A stretch of 53,642 nt of DNA from an uncultured Lachnospiraceae bacterium (GCA_947165275.1 CAMUZQ010000008.1:1-53642); one strand, 5' to 3'. Shown: positions 8,268 to 17,145, numbered from the stretch's first letter. A program made the numbers and translations. Notes: generated from the sequence alone by a model not told the origin.

Positions 8268-9253
8268 AGCCTTGCCTCACCATTATCTATATCATAGAGG
8301 GCGGCAAATGTTCCATCCTCGAGATATACTCTGTACTTCCCCGGTTCAATATCCGGGCTCAAAAAACCGTTCCCGTTTCTCACAAGCTTCTCTGTCTGCC
8401 CGTACACCCTTATTTCCGGATGATCCATAAAGAAATGCTCTATCGGTAATATATGCTTTTCTATCCCGGCTCCCTCATACACTGCAGTCTCTATCTCAGA
8501 GAGTGTCAGGCAGTCTTTTACATCTATCCCGCAGGCACGTATCCTCTCGAGGGCCTCCATTGCGGCCCCGCATCCAAGCTTCTCTCCTATGTCTCTGCAG
8601 AGGGACCTGATATAGGTTCCCTTCGAACACTCCACGGTAAATCTTACACGGTATATATCATGCCCTGCTTCATCCTGCTCTCCGCCGGGACTGTTTTGCT
8701 CCGGCGATGCCTCCCCGGCGCCCTCCGGATCACATGATCTGTCCTTATCCGTCCACGGAGGATCAAACTCAACACCGCTGATGCTCCGGATATAAACCCG
8801 GGAAGGCTCCCTTTCGATCTCTATTCCCTCCCTTGCGAGCTCATAGAGCTTCCTTCCCTTCACTTTTTTTGCGGAATACATGGGAGGTATCTGATCATAC
8901 TCTCCCACAAAGGAAAGCATGATCCCAAGCACCTTATCCGGATCAAGTCCGGCTAAGCCGTACTCTCCCGTCACCCTTCCCGTCATATCTTCGGTATCGG
9001 TGGTGATGCCGGGCCTCATGACACATCTGTAGGTCTTATCAGAATCGGTAAGATATCCCACAAGCTTAGTTGCCTTGCCGAGACATACCGGAAGCACACC
9101 TGTTGCCTCCGGATCCAGCGTCCCTGTGTGTCCTATCTTTTTCATGCGGAGTATCCCCCGGAGCCTGGCCACTACATCATTGGAGGTATATCCTCTCTCC
9201 TTCATGACAGGCAGGACTCCGGTATAGCCCTGATCAGCTCTCCTGCTTTGCAA
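8246..9253 (-). CDS. truB: tRNA pseudouridine-55 synthase TruB
   Basis: TruB makes pseudouridine 55 in the T-loop of tRNAs. The signature GHTGTLDPEATGVLPVCLG contains the catalytic Asp; KTYRCVMRPGITTDTED, IPPMYSAKKVKGRKLYELAR and CSKGTYIRSLCRDIGEKL follow in family order, and a C-terminal PUA-like extension ends the protein. An insertion of about 30 residues rich in D, E, G and P (about 167-195) is unusual. The first ATG in frame is inside the core (VMKERGYTS), so a TTG at 9253, preceded by AAGAGGAAA, is the likely start; it overlaps nrnA by 20 bp. Confidence 0.93.
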   Translation of the reverse strand: MQSRRADQGYTGVLPVMKERGYTSNDVVARLRGILRMKKIGHTGTLDPEATGVLPVCLGKATKLVGYLTDSDKTYRCVMRPGITTDTEDMTGRVTGEYGLAGLDPDKVLGIMLSFVGEYDQIPPMYSAKKVKGRKLYELAREGIEIEREPSRVYIRSISGVEFDPPWTDKDRSCDPEGAGEASPEQNSPGGEQDEAGHDIYRVRFTVECSKGTYIRSLCRDIGEKLGCGAAMEALERIRACGIDVKDCLTLSEIETAVYEGAGIEKHILPIEHFFMDHPEIRVYGQTEKLVRNGNGFLSPDIEPGKYRVYLEDGTFAALYDIDNGEARLCRLFLG

Positions 9254-10217
9254 TTTCCTCTTTTTCCTTATACTGCTTCTCTATCTCAGCTGTCACGTTA
9301 TTGATGACATCATAAAAGCTTCCGGACATATTGAGGCCTGCCGCTCTCTCGTGACCGCCTCCACCAAGCTTGGCGGCTATTTCGGCAACATTTATATTCT
9401 CGTTCGACCGGAGCGATACCTTGTACTCCTCCGTTGTCGTCTCATGCATGAATACAGCCACATCAACGCCCTTTGTATGCATAAGCTGGTTTACTATGCC
9501 CTCCAGATCCTTGGAGGTTGCATTATAGAATCTGAGCGTTCTCTGGGGGATCACGGAAACAATGACCTTCTTGTCCATAAGCAGGATGCTTTCAAGAAGC
9601 GACCTGCCCAGCAGCAGATTCTGCCGGTAGGTTTTTTCATAGAACGCCTCGTTTACGACCTTTGTATGATCAAAGCCGAAGGTCATAAGGTATCCCGCCG
9701 TCTCCATGGTCTTCTGTGAGGTATTGGAAAACTGGAACACACCCGTATCGCAGACTATGCCTGTGTAAATACATACGGCCGTATCATCATCCATACTGTC
9801 CTTCCCCAGTACGTCATAAACCATCTCCGCCGTGGACGATGCCTCCGGCACTACATAGGAATTCGTCTCCGGGGCGATCCCCTTATAACCGAGATGATGA
9901 TCTATGCACACCACATCCCCCGCATTATCAAGCAGCGCCTTGTTCTTGCCCAGTCTGTCCCTCTCTCCCATATCAAGGGCTATGAAAAGATCGTACGTCC
10001 CGTCTGAAGGCTCCGTCTTTATTTCCTCAAACCCCGGAAGAAATGAAAACACCGGATTCGGATCCAAGAGATATATGTCCGTCTTTTTATCCGGAAATCT
10101 CTTTTTCAGGTAATTATAAACCGCAAGCGTTGACCCGAATGCGTCTCCGTCCGGTCTTATATGAGAGCTTATCGCTATACTCTGTTTGTCTTCACATATT
10201 TTATTAAGATCTATCAT
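9234..10217 (-). CDS. nrnA: Bifunctional oligoribonuclease/PAP phosphatase, DHH family
   Basis: A 327-residue DHH-DHHA1 phosphoesterase: SSHIRPDGDAFGSTLA (motif I), ALDMGERDRLG, VCIDHHLGY (the DHH motif), and the C-terminal substrate motif GGGGHERAAG. Members degrade short RNA oligomers (nanoRNA) to nucleotides, and some hydrolyse pAp. Its place between rbfA and truB is the standard Firmicutes order and supports NrnA over the cyclic-di-AMP phosphodiesterase GdpP, which carries extra membrane and GGDEF-like domains. Confidence 0.93.
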   Translation of the reverse strand: MIDLNKICEDKQSIAISSHIRPDGDAFGSTLAVYNYLKKRFPDKKTDIYLLDPNPVFSFLPGFEEIKTEPSDGTYDLFIALDMGERDRLGKNKALLDNAGDVVCIDHHLGYKGIAPETNSYVVPEASSTAEMVYDVLGKDSMDDDTAVCIYTGIVCDTGVFQFSNTSQKTMETAGYLMTFGFDHTKVVNEAFYEKTYRQNLLLGRSLLESILLMDKKVIVSVIPQRTLRFYNATSKDLEGIVNQLMHTKGVDVAVFMHETTTEEYKVSLRSNENINVAEIAAKLGGGGHERAAGLNMSGSFYDVINNVTAEIEKQYKEKEEIAKQES

Positions 10218-10277
10218 CCTCTACCTCTGACATGCGTCTCCTCTGTCCGAAGCCCTCCGCACGTCTCCTTTGTCTAT

Positions 10278-10649
10278 TTAGTCCTGCCCTTCCCTGGCTT
10301 TTTCATCGGCTGCTATGACCTCTTCTATACGCTTGGACATATGGGCTCCGTAGCTTATGGAATTATCCAGCAAAAACCTGAGCTCGGGCGTGTTTCTGAG
10401 ATTCACTTCCCTTGCGAGCTCATGCCTTATATAGCCCTCGGCGTTCCTTAAGCCGGTGATCGTCTCCTCTCCGTCATCCGACAGCACGGAAACATATACC
10501 TTGCAGGTTTTCAGATCGGGGGCCACGACAACCTCGGTGACCGATACGAAGGGATCTACTCTCGGGTCCTTCACGGTCCGCAGTATCGAGGAAAGCGCCC
10601 GCTGTACCTCCGAATTTATCCTGTTGTTTTTTGTACTGTTCTTTTTCAT
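10278..10649 (-). CDS. rbfA: 30S ribosome-binding factor RbfA
   Basis: RbfA is a small KH-like factor for late 16S rRNA processing and 30S maturation. The 123 residues are the normal size and show RINSEVQRALSSIL, the DPRVDPFVSVTEVVVAPDLKT segment, CKVYVSVL and a RNTPELRFLLDNSI motif. Its start overlaps the infB stop by 4 bp (ATGA), so the two are coupled. Confidence 0.96.
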   Translation of the reverse strand: MKKNSTKNNRINSEVQRALSSILRTVKDPRVDPFVSVTEVVVAPDLKTCKVYVSVLSDDGEETITGLRNAEGYIRHELAREVNLRNTPELRFLLDNSISYGAHMSKRIEEVIAADEKAREGQD

Positions 10650-13453
10650 GTTCTTTCCACTTCTATCTGCTTATGGAATTCCAGAAGATCTCCCTCTTCC
10701 ACATCATCAAAGCCGTCAAACACAAGTCCGCATTCGAAGCCTTCCCTGACCTCCTTTACGTCATCCTTGAAACGCTTCAGGGAAGCAAGAGGTCCGTCGA
10801 ATAATACCTCGTCTCCTCTCGACACCTTGACGGTGCAGCCCTTCTCGACTATTCCGTCGGTGACATACGAGCCTGCGATCTTTCCTATGCCGGAGGCCTT
10901 GAATACCTGTCTTATCTCGCCATGACCTATGATCTTTTCCTCATAGACAGGTCCCAGCATGCCCTTCATGGCAGCCTCCACATCCTCCAGTGCCTGATAT
11001 ATGACCTTGTAGAGATGTATATCCACATTTTCGGTCTCGGCTATCTGCTTTGCCGTATTATCCGGCCTTACATTAAAGCCTATTATGATGGCGTTTGATG
11101 CGGACGCAAGCACCACATCCGACTCATTTATCGCACCGACGCCGCCATGTATGACCTTCACGGCTATCTCCTCGTTTGTAAGCTTGAGCAGCGAGGTCTT
11201 CAGAGCTTCTACAGATCCCTGTACGTCAGCCTTTATGATGATATTGAACTCCTTGAGGTCGCCCTCCTTGATCTGGTCATAGATATCATCCAGGCTTACG
11301 GACTTCTTCCTTGTCTCGGACAGAAGCTCCTTCTTATGCTGCTCGTTATATGTATTCGCAAATTCCTGCGCTTCCTTTTCGCTCTCGGGAGATACAAAGA
11401 TCTCGCCTGCCTCGGGCACCTCGTCCAGTCCCAGTATCTCAACAGGCATGGAAGGACCTGCTTCCTTAACCCTCTTGCCCTTATCATCTATCATGGCCCT
11501 GACCCTGCCGTGGCTCATGCCGCAGGCTACGAAATCTCCCACATGAAGGGTTCCCTTCTGTACGAGGACAGTGGCCACTGCGCCTCTGCCCTTATCAAGC
11601 TCAGCCTCTATGACCATTCCTCTTGCCTGTCTTCTTGCATTTGCCTTAAGCTCCATCACATCCGCCTGCAGCAGTATCATTTCAAGGAGCTCGTCCACGC
11701 CCTGTCCTGTTTTTGCGGATACAGGAACAAAGGTTGTGGAGCCTCCCCAGTCCTCCGAGATGAGCTCATATTCCGAAAGTTCCTGCTTAACCCTGTCTAT
11801 ATTCGCGCTCGGCTTATCGATCTTATTTACCGCCACTATGATCTCAACTCCGGCAGCCTTTGCATGGTTTATAGCCTCCACTGTCTGGGGCATGACTCCG
11901 TCATCAGCCGCTACCACAAGGATTACGATATCCGTTGCATTGGCGCCTCTCATACGCATGGCTGTGAATGCCTCATGTCCCGGAGTATCCAGGAAGGTTA
12001 TAGTGCTTCCGTTTATGCTTACGGTATAAGCACCTATGGCCTGAGTGATGCCTCCGGCCTCCTTATCCGTCACATGCGCCTTTCTGATGTAATCAAGAAG
12101 TGATGTCTTACCATGGTCTACATGTCCCATTACGCAGACTACGGGCGGACGCTTGTCCATCCTGGACTCGTCCTCCGGCTCCTCCTTAAGAAGTTCGGCG
12201 ATCACATCCACCGTCTTTTCCTTCTCGCAGAGGATCTCATAATCAGCAGCTATGTTTTCCGCCTCCTCATATGAAAGCTCCGAGTTCACCGTCACAACCT
12301 GTCCCGAAAGAAACAGCTTCTTGATGATGACAGAGGGCTGCATCTTCATATGGTCCGCCAGCTCCTTGATCGTAAGCGTATCGGGTATGGTTATTACCTT
12401 TATCTCCTCCTCCGCAGGCTTTGACGCTGGAGCCGGCTTCTTGAAGCCGTGAGGATTGAATTTCTTGTTCTCCTTCTCCTCATCTCTGCGGTAGGCATCT
12501 TCCTTTTTGCGCTTTACATCGTTCTGTTTTCTTCTATTGCCGCTCTTTTCCGGCGCAGGTGCTGCTTCAAAGCGTTTATCCCTTCCAAAAGCTGGGGCTT
12601 TAGCACCCGGCCCTTTGCTGCCCGGTGTCCTTCCCTGATCACCTGAATTATTCCTATCAGGCCTGCCGTTATGGTTATTGCCCGGCTTATTGCCCTGACG
12701 AATCGTATTGTTTTTATCATTTGAACCGCCTGTCCTTCTCTCTGGCCTTTCATGCACCGTATTTACCTGTGCCGGAGTATTCTGTCTTACCGGAGCAGCT
12801 GCCGTCTCCTGACGCGGCATCCTTGTTTCAGGCTGAGGCGCCTGTGCCGGCTTCTGTTCCTTTTTTTCTTCTCCGGCGGCCTTTGCTGCTGTCGGAGCGT
12901 TCCCTGACTGATCGTCCCTGTGCACAAATTTCCTTTTATTCTGCTGGTCTCCGGGTCTTATTATATTCACGGTCGGGGTAGGAGACGGTTTTGTGGAGGG
13001 CTTTATCACATTTGACCTGAAGCCTCCCTGTCCCTGTATGCGTCCCGAACTGATATTGCCGGACTGCCTGTTGTTTCCGTATCTGTCATTGCTGTTATTT
13101 ACTGTAAATATTATCCTCTTTTTCTTTTTCGGAGGCTCGGCTCCCTGCTGGGTCCCTGCCGCAGGCGCTGTCTTCTGCCCCTGCGCCGGCCTGTGTTCGG
13201 GTCTGGCTGCCTGGCTGTCTCCGGGTCTTGCAGTATTCGCAGGCTTTGCTTCAGGCTTCTTTTCCTGCTTTTCAGGACCCTTTACAAAATGATCCCTTAT
13301 TACCCTCTCTGTTTCCTCATCAACCGCTGACATGGGTTTCTTGCCTTCTATTCCCTGAGCATCGAGGAAAGCGATCACATCCTTGTTGGTGATCGTAAGA
13401 CCGTCTGACACTAGCTCCTTTGTGATATCATTTAACCTTTTACTGTTTGCCAT
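10646..13453 (-). CDS. infB: Translation initiation factor IF-2
   Basis: The 935-residue GTPase positions initiator tRNA on the ribosome. Order seen: a first IF2_N helical module (1-50), a long low-complexity linker rich in K, Q, N, P and A (about 60-340), a second IF2_N module (LTIKELADHMKMQPSVIIKKL), then the G domain with GHVDHGKTSLLD (about 441-452), DTPGHEAF and NKIDKP, and domains II-IV ending EGFECGLVFDGFDDVEEGD. It overlaps ylxQ by 14 bp and rbfA by 4 bp. The length of the basic/glutamine-rich linker is within the range of Firmicutes IF-2 proteins. Confidence 0.98.
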   Translation of the reverse strand: MANSKRLNDITKELVSDGLTITNKDVIAFLDAQGIEGKKPMSAVDEETERVIRDHFVKGPEKQEKKPEAKPANTARPGDSQAARPEHRPAQGQKTAPAAGTQQGAEPPKKKKRIIFTVNNSNDRYGNNRQSGNISSGRIQGQGGFRSNVIKPSTKPSPTPTVNIIRPGDQQNKRKFVHRDDQSGNAPTAAKAAGEEKKEQKPAQAPQPETRMPRQETAAAPVRQNTPAQVNTVHERPERRTGGSNDKNNTIRQGNKPGNNHNGRPDRNNSGDQGRTPGSKGPGAKAPAFGRDKRFEAAPAPEKSGNRRKQNDVKRKKEDAYRRDEEKENKKFNPHGFKKPAPASKPAEEEIKVITIPDTLTIKELADHMKMQPSVIIKKLFLSGQVVTVNSELSYEEAENIAADYEILCEKEKTVDVIAELLKEEPEDESRMDKRPPVVCVMGHVDHGKTSLLDYIRKAHVTDKEAGGITQAIGAYTVSINGSTITFLDTPGHEAFTAMRMRGANATDIVILVVAADDGVMPQTVEAINHAKAAGVEIIVAVNKIDKPSANIDRVKQELSEYELISEDWGGSTTFVPVSAKTGQGVDELLEMILLQADVMELKANARRQARGMVIEAELDKGRGAVATVLVQKGTLHVGDFVACGMSHGRVRAMIDDKGKRVKEAGPSMPVEILGLDEVPEAGEIFVSPESEKEAQEFANTYNEQHKKELLSETRKKSVSLDDIYDQIKEGDLKEFNIIIKADVQGSVEALKTSLLKLTNEEIAVKVIHGGVGAINESDVVLASASNAIIIGFNVRPDNTAKQIAETENVDIHLYKVIYQALEDVEAAMKGMLGPVYEEKIIGHGEIRQVFKASGIGKIAGSYVTDGIVEKGCTVKVSRGDEVLFDGPLASLKRFKDDVKEVREGFECGLVFDGFDDVEEGDLLEFHKQIEVERT

Positions 13454-13763
13454 TTACGCCTGCTTCCTCCAGTCTCTCTATTATTGTACCTGCCAGTCCC
13501 TCATCATTCACCGATATAACTGACCTTACATCCTTGCCTATAGCATGCGCCAGTCCCTCCTTGTCCGCATAGATACGGCATGGGACCTCATAATAAGCGC
13601 TTTTATCCATATATTTTTTCTTTGTGCCCTCTGAAGCATCTCCCGCTATGATCACAAGATACGACCTGAAGCTCCTGATATCAGCAAGCACCGCAGTCTC
13701 TCCGGATGACAGCTTTCCTGCTTTCCTGGCTATTGAGAGCGTTGACAAAACCCTGTCTGTCAT
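13440..13763 (-). CDS. ylxQ: L7Ae/YlxQ-type ribosomal-like protein
   Basis: A 107-residue member of the L7Ae/L30e/S12e/Gadd45 fold, which binds kink-turn RNA: LSIARKAGKLSSGE, a basic-hydrophobic core SYLVIIAGDASEGTKKKY, YYEVPCR and IGKDVRSVISVNDEGLA. YlxQ sits between nusA and infB in most Firmicutes; its exact role is not settled. Its ATG overlaps the nusA stop by one base. The ylxR gene that normally separates nusA from ylxQ is absent. Confidence 0.88.
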   Translation of the reverse strand: MTDRVLSTLSIARKAGKLSSGETAVLADIRSFRSYLVIIAGDASEGTKKKYMDKSAYYEVPCRIYADKEGLAHAIGKDVRSVISVNDEGLAGTIIERLEEAGVNGKQ

Positions 13764-15022
13764 TATTGCTCCGGATCACCCTCGGAAGGAGCAGTCTCAG
13801 GGATATCCTCTGAAGCTTCCTGCCGGTCAGCTGCTGAAGCATCCTCCTCATATGAAGCTTCCTCCTCATATGAGCCTTCCTCCGCGTAGCCTTCTTCGGC
13901 ATAGCCTTCCTCCGCATATTCCTCTTCTTCGTATCCCCCTTCTTCATACTCATCCGTAAGATAATCCTCCATACGGAATCCATGGGCATCCTTGGCCTGG
14001 GTCTCTGACTTGATGTCTATCTTGTATCCGGTAAGTCTGGCCGCAAGCCTTGCATTCTGGCCCTCCTTGCCTATGGCAAGAGAAAGCTGGAAATCAGGAA
14101 CAACGACCTTGGCTGTCTTCTCATCCGGATCGACGATAACTGATACAACCTGTGAGGGAGAAAGGGCATTCTCTATGAAAAGCGCAGGGTTCTCATCCCA
14201 GTTCACTATATCTATCTTCTCTCCTCCGAGCTCGGATACCACGGCATTCACACGGTTTCCGTTCATTCCCACGCAGGCTCCTACCGCATCCACATCCGGA
14301 TCGTTGCTGTAAACAGCTATCTTGGTCCTGCTTCCGGGCTCTCTTGAGATGCTCCTTATCTCGACTATGCCGTCACGTACCTCCGTAACCTCGGCTTCGA
14401 AAAGCTTCTTTACAAGCTCAGGATGCGTACGGCTGACAGTGATCCTGGGTCCCTTGGGAGTATTCCTTACATCGAGTATATAAACCTTGACCCTGTCGGT
14501 AGGTCTTAATATCTCTCCCTTTACCTGCTCGCTTTCGGTAAGTATGGCATCGGCCTTTCCGAGATTGATGCTGATCTTCCTGCCGTTCACTCTCTGTACT
14601 ATACCGGTCACCACATCTCTGGTAAGTCCGGAGAATCTGTCATATACGGAATTCCTTTCCTCCTCCCTTATCTTCTGAAGGATCGCGTTTTTCGCGTTCT
14701 GCGTAGCTATACGTCCGAACTCCTTGGAGTCGATATTGATCCTGACAGTATCTCCGACATTCACATTCGGATTATCCTTCCTTGCATCCTCCAGACTGAT
14801 CTCAAGGCTCTTGTCCTCAACGGTCTCAACTACTGTCTTTTCCGCGTAGACTTCATAATCACAGGTCTCCCTGTCCATTGATATATGGATGTTGTCCGCT
14901 TTTCCGAAATTATTCCTGCATGCTATGAGCAGAGAACTCTCTATAGCCTCAAAAAGCGTCTCGCGGCTTATCTCCTTTTCCCGTTCGAGTATATCCAGAG
15001 CCTCGACCAATTCCGTGTTCAT
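13763..15022 (-). CDS. nusA: Transcription termination/antitermination factor NusA
   Basis: NusA binds RNA polymerase and influences pausing, termination and antitermination. The 419-residue product has the N-terminal polymerase-binding domain (MNTELVEALDILEREKEIS), an S1 domain (TGIVQRVNGRKISINLGKADAIL), and two KH domains (RITVSRTHPELVKKLFEAEVTEV... and QLSLAIGKEGQNARLAARLTGYKIDI). After residue about 350 comes a very acidic tail with AEEGY-type repeats. The start at 15022 is fixed by a GGAGG 10 nt upstream; an in-frame extension to 15148 lies in rimP and is not NusA-like. It is the second gene of the operon. Confidence 0.97.
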   Translation of the reverse strand: MNTELVEALDILEREKEISRETLFEAIESSLLIACRNNFGKADNIHISMDRETCDYEVYAEKTVVETVEDKSLEISLEDARKDNPNVNVGDTVRINIDSKEFGRIATQNAKNAILQKIREEERNSVYDRFSGLTRDVVTGIVQRVNGRKISINLGKADAILTESEQVKGEILRPTDRVKVYILDVRNTPKGPRITVSRTHPELVKKLFEAEVTEVRDGIVEIRSISREPGSRTKIAVYSNDPDVDAVGACVGMNGNRVNAVVSELGGEKIDIVNWDENPALFIENALSPSQVVSVIVDPDEKTAKVVVPDFQLSLAIGKEGQNARLAARLTGYKIDIKSETQAKDAHGFRMEDYLTDEYEEGGYEEEEYAEEGYAEEGYAEEGSYEEEASYEEDASAADRQEASEDIPETAPSEGDPEQ

Positions 15023-15033
15023 TTCTTTGCTTC

Positions 15034-15064
15034 CTCCTCTATAAAAACAGTTTTTTATCTGACT
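15034..15064 (-). promoter_or_regulatory. nusA leader motif shared with two other genes
   Basis: Just upstream of nusA the minus strand reads AGTCAGATAAAAAACTG followed by TTTTTATAGAGGAG. Nearly the same string, from AGTCAGATA to the Shine-Dalgarno, occurs before the CDSs at 18703-19425 and 34881-35795. CAGT and ACTG can pair around the A-rich loop. Function is unknown. Confidence 0.4.
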
Positions 15065-15083
15065 GCATCCGTTTGGATGCCGG

Positions 15084-15380
15084 TTATTCGTCTTCCTCTG
15101 CTTCCTCCAAAAAGCCCCTGGAGCAGATCTCAAGTGTATATTCATCATCTATGAAATCCTCCTTATCAAGCTTTTTGCTGACTATGCGGCTTACCAGCGT
15201 GCAGTCGTTTATGCCGAGAGATGCACCGTCATTTCTCTCAATATAACCTCTTAAATACCAGTTTCCCGATTCCGATACATATTCGCACCTGATAAGGCTG
15301 TATCCGTTTTTTTCAAGCACCGGAAGGATAAGCTCCTCAAACCTCTCGGCTATCCTTTCATCATCCTGTTTTCCCGTCAT
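15084..15380 (-). CDS. rimP: Ribosome maturation factor RimP, N-terminal domain only
   Basis: RimP acts in 30S maturation. The 98 residues cover the N-terminal alpha/beta domain (RFEELILPVLEKNGYSLIRCEYV, NWYLRGYIERNDGASLGINDCTLVSRIVSKKLD, DEYTLEICS). The family is normally about 150 residues, with an SH3-like C-terminal domain that follows a SPGL.RPL motif. Here that motif is SRGFLEEAEEDE and a stop follows. The remaining space before nusA is too short for the missing domain in any frame. It is the first gene of the nusA-infB operon, its usual place. Confidence 0.85.
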   Translation of the reverse strand: MTGKQDDERIAERFEELILPVLEKNGYSLIRCEYVSESGNWYLRGYIERNDGASLGINDCTLVSRIVSKKLDKEDFIDDEYTLEICSRGFLEEAEEDE

Positions 15381-15474
15381 CTTCTCTCTCCATGCCAGGC
15401 CGCCGGTATCCGGGGCGGGCCGGTCATGCTGATCCGGCCGATATCTGCCTCGATACGGCTGTCTGACGACAATG

Positions 15475-15499
15475 AAAAGGTGGGCTTCAAAAGCCCACC
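15475..15499 (-). terminator. Intrinsic terminator hairpin in the leader of the rimP-nusA operon
   Basis: The minus strand has GGTGGGCTT-TTG-AAGCCCACC followed by TTTTC. It lies between the NhaC-like gene and rimP, but downstream of the promoter at 15519-15547. It can both end the antiporter transcript and attenuate the operon. Confidence 0.75.
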
Positions 15500-15518
15500 C
15501 TCAAAACTACGGTTATTA

Positions 15519-15547
15519 AGATAACATATCGCACGGCCTTCTGTCAA
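15519..15547 (-). promoter_or_regulatory. Promoter of the rimP-nusA-infB operon
   Basis: A consensus -35 TTGACA (15542-15547), 17-bp spacer and -10 TTATCT (15519-15524) lie on the minus strand. The -35 overlaps the last codon and TGA stop of the NhaC-like gene. The predicted start near 15512 is only a few bases before the terminator hairpin. Confidence 0.8.
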
Positions 15548-17067
15548 CCGTTGCTCCCACGGTCCGCATCTGTGAGTATCTGTCCTTTTACCTTTCTCAG
15601 GATCATAAGAGTCCCCATCAGGACGGCCAGTCCCGCGATCAGGGATACAGCCGGATTTTTTATCATTCCGGCGATAATGTATGTAATGAACGAAGCGACT
15701 GCAGCCGTCATCGCATAGGGAAGCTGGGTCGAGACATGGATGATATGATCGCATTGCGCTCCTGCGCTGGACATTATGGTCGTATCCGATATGGGAGAGC
15801 AATGATCCCCGCAAACAGCTCCGGCCATGCAGGCCGAGACACATATGATTGAGACCGGATTGCCTGATTCCAGCGGAAATACATGAAGGCAGATAGGGAT
15901 CAGTATGCCGAAGGTTCCCCATGAGGTGCCTGTGGCAAAGGCCAGAAAACATGCGATGATAAACACTATAGCCGGAAGGAAGTTGAGCAGGGAGCCTGCA
16001 GTATTCTGCACCAGGCCTGCGACGTATTCCTTGGCTCCAAGCGAATCCGTCATTCCCTTAAGCGTCCACGCAAGAGCCAGGATACAGATCGCAGGTACCA
16101 TCGCGGAAAAGCCCTCCGTGATACATTCCATGCACTTCCTGAAGGGAAGCACCTTCCTTACAACATAGAATACTGTCGTCATCACAAGCCCGCAGAAGGA
16201 GCCGAGCACAAGTCCCACAGATGCATCCGAATTGGCAAAGGCATCGACAAAGCTCTCTCCCGAAAAGAATCCGCCTGAATAGATCATGCCCGTGACGCAG
16301 GCAGCGATCAGAACGAAAACAGGGATGATAAGATCTATGACCCTGCCGTTTCCTACAGGTTTGGTCTCAGCAGCCTTGTTGCTGTCCGCCATGATATCCC
16401 CGGCCAGCGCAAGCTTCTCATGCAGTGCCATGGGACCGAATTCCATCCTTGAAACTGTAAGGGTCACCATCATGGCTATTGTGAGCAAAGCATAATAATT
16501 ATAGGGAATAGCCTTTACAAAAAGCATAAGCCCGTTTGTTCCTTCAGGTGCAAAAGCTGAAACCGCCGCAGCCCAGGAGGATATGGGCGCTATGATGCAG
16601 ACAGGCGCAGCCGTGGAATCTATCAGATAGGCCAGCTTCGCCCTTGATACCTTATGACTGTCAGTTACAGGTCGCATTACGGATCCCACCGTTAAGCAGT
16701 TGAAATAATCGTCAATGAAGATAAGGCAGCCGAGAAGGAGGGTTGCCAGCTGTGCTCCTACCCTGGTCCTGATATGCTTCTGCGCCCATTGACCGAAGGC
16801 AGCCGACCCTCCGGCTTTATTCATCATGGCCACTATGATGCCAAGGAACACAAGAAACAGAATGATCCCCACATTATACGGGTCAGACAGGACAATTATA
16901 AGTCCGTCGGAAAAAATATGGTTCATCGTACCTTCAAAGCTGAACCCGGAATAAAACAAGCCTCCTACTATGATCCCGACAAACAAGGAGCTGTATACCT
17001 CCTTGGTAATAAGCGCCAGCAATATGGCGACTATCGGCGGCAGCAGCGCCCAGAATGTTCCATACAT
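15544..17067 (-). CDS. NhaC-family Na+/H+ antiporter
   Basis: A 507-residue polytopic membrane protein with about 11-13 hydrophobic segments. It has family features such as FLVFLGIIVAMMNKAGGS, the FIDDYFNCLTVGSVMRPVTD region, a polar FATGTSWGTFGILIPI motif and the acidic GDHCSPISDTTIMSSAGAQCDH motif. The family exchanges Na+ for H+ or, in some members, organic solutes; the substrate cannot be fixed from sequence. The ATG at 17067 has a GGGAGG ribosome binding site. It sits between tRNA-Glu and the nusA operon, and its stop codon is part of the nusA-operon -35. Confidence 0.88.
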   Translation of the reverse strand: MYGTFWALLPPIVAILLALITKEVYSSLFVGIIVGGLFYSGFSFEGTMNHIFSDGLIIVLSDPYNVGIILFLVFLGIIVAMMNKAGGSAAFGQWAQKHIRTRVGAQLATLLLGCLIFIDDYFNCLTVGSVMRPVTDSHKVSRAKLAYLIDSTAAPVCIIAPISSWAAAVSAFAPEGTNGLMLFVKAIPYNYYALLTIAMMVTLTVSRMEFGPMALHEKLALAGDIMADSNKAAETKPVGNGRVIDLIIPVFVLIAACVTGMIYSGGFFSGESFVDAFANSDASVGLVLGSFCGLVMTTVFYVVRKVLPFRKCMECITEGFSAMVPAICILALAWTLKGMTDSLGAKEYVAGLVQNTAGSLLNFLPAIVFIIACFLAFATGTSWGTFGILIPICLHVFPLESGNPVSIICVSACMAGAVCGDHCSPISDTTIMSSAGAQCDHIIHVSTQLPYAMTAAVASFITYIIAGMIKNPAVSLIAGLAVLMGTLMILRKVKGQILTDADRGSNG

Positions 17068-17106
17068 AACTGATTCCTCCCTATCTTGTTTTTGCTGATT
17101 AAATGC

Positions 17107-17143
17107 AAAAGGTTCCGAAGATCATTTCCATCTTCAGAACCTT
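17107..17143 (-). terminator. Terminator of tRNA-Glu
   Basis: Immediately after the tRNA the minus strand forms AAGGTTCTGAAGAT / ATCTTCGGAACCTT with a 7-nt loop, followed by TTTT. It is strong and closely placed. Confidence 0.85.
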
Positions 17144-17145
17144 TA

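Noticed and set aside
13681-13989. A 102-codon minus-strand frame rich in K, R and M
   Set aside because: It is a frame shadow of the repetitive acidic tail of NusA; it was checked as a possible ylxR but has no DUF448 motifs.
15377-15952. A 191-codon minus-strand frame upstream of rimP
   Set aside because: It lies in another frame of the NhaC-like gene and has no membrane or family pattern.
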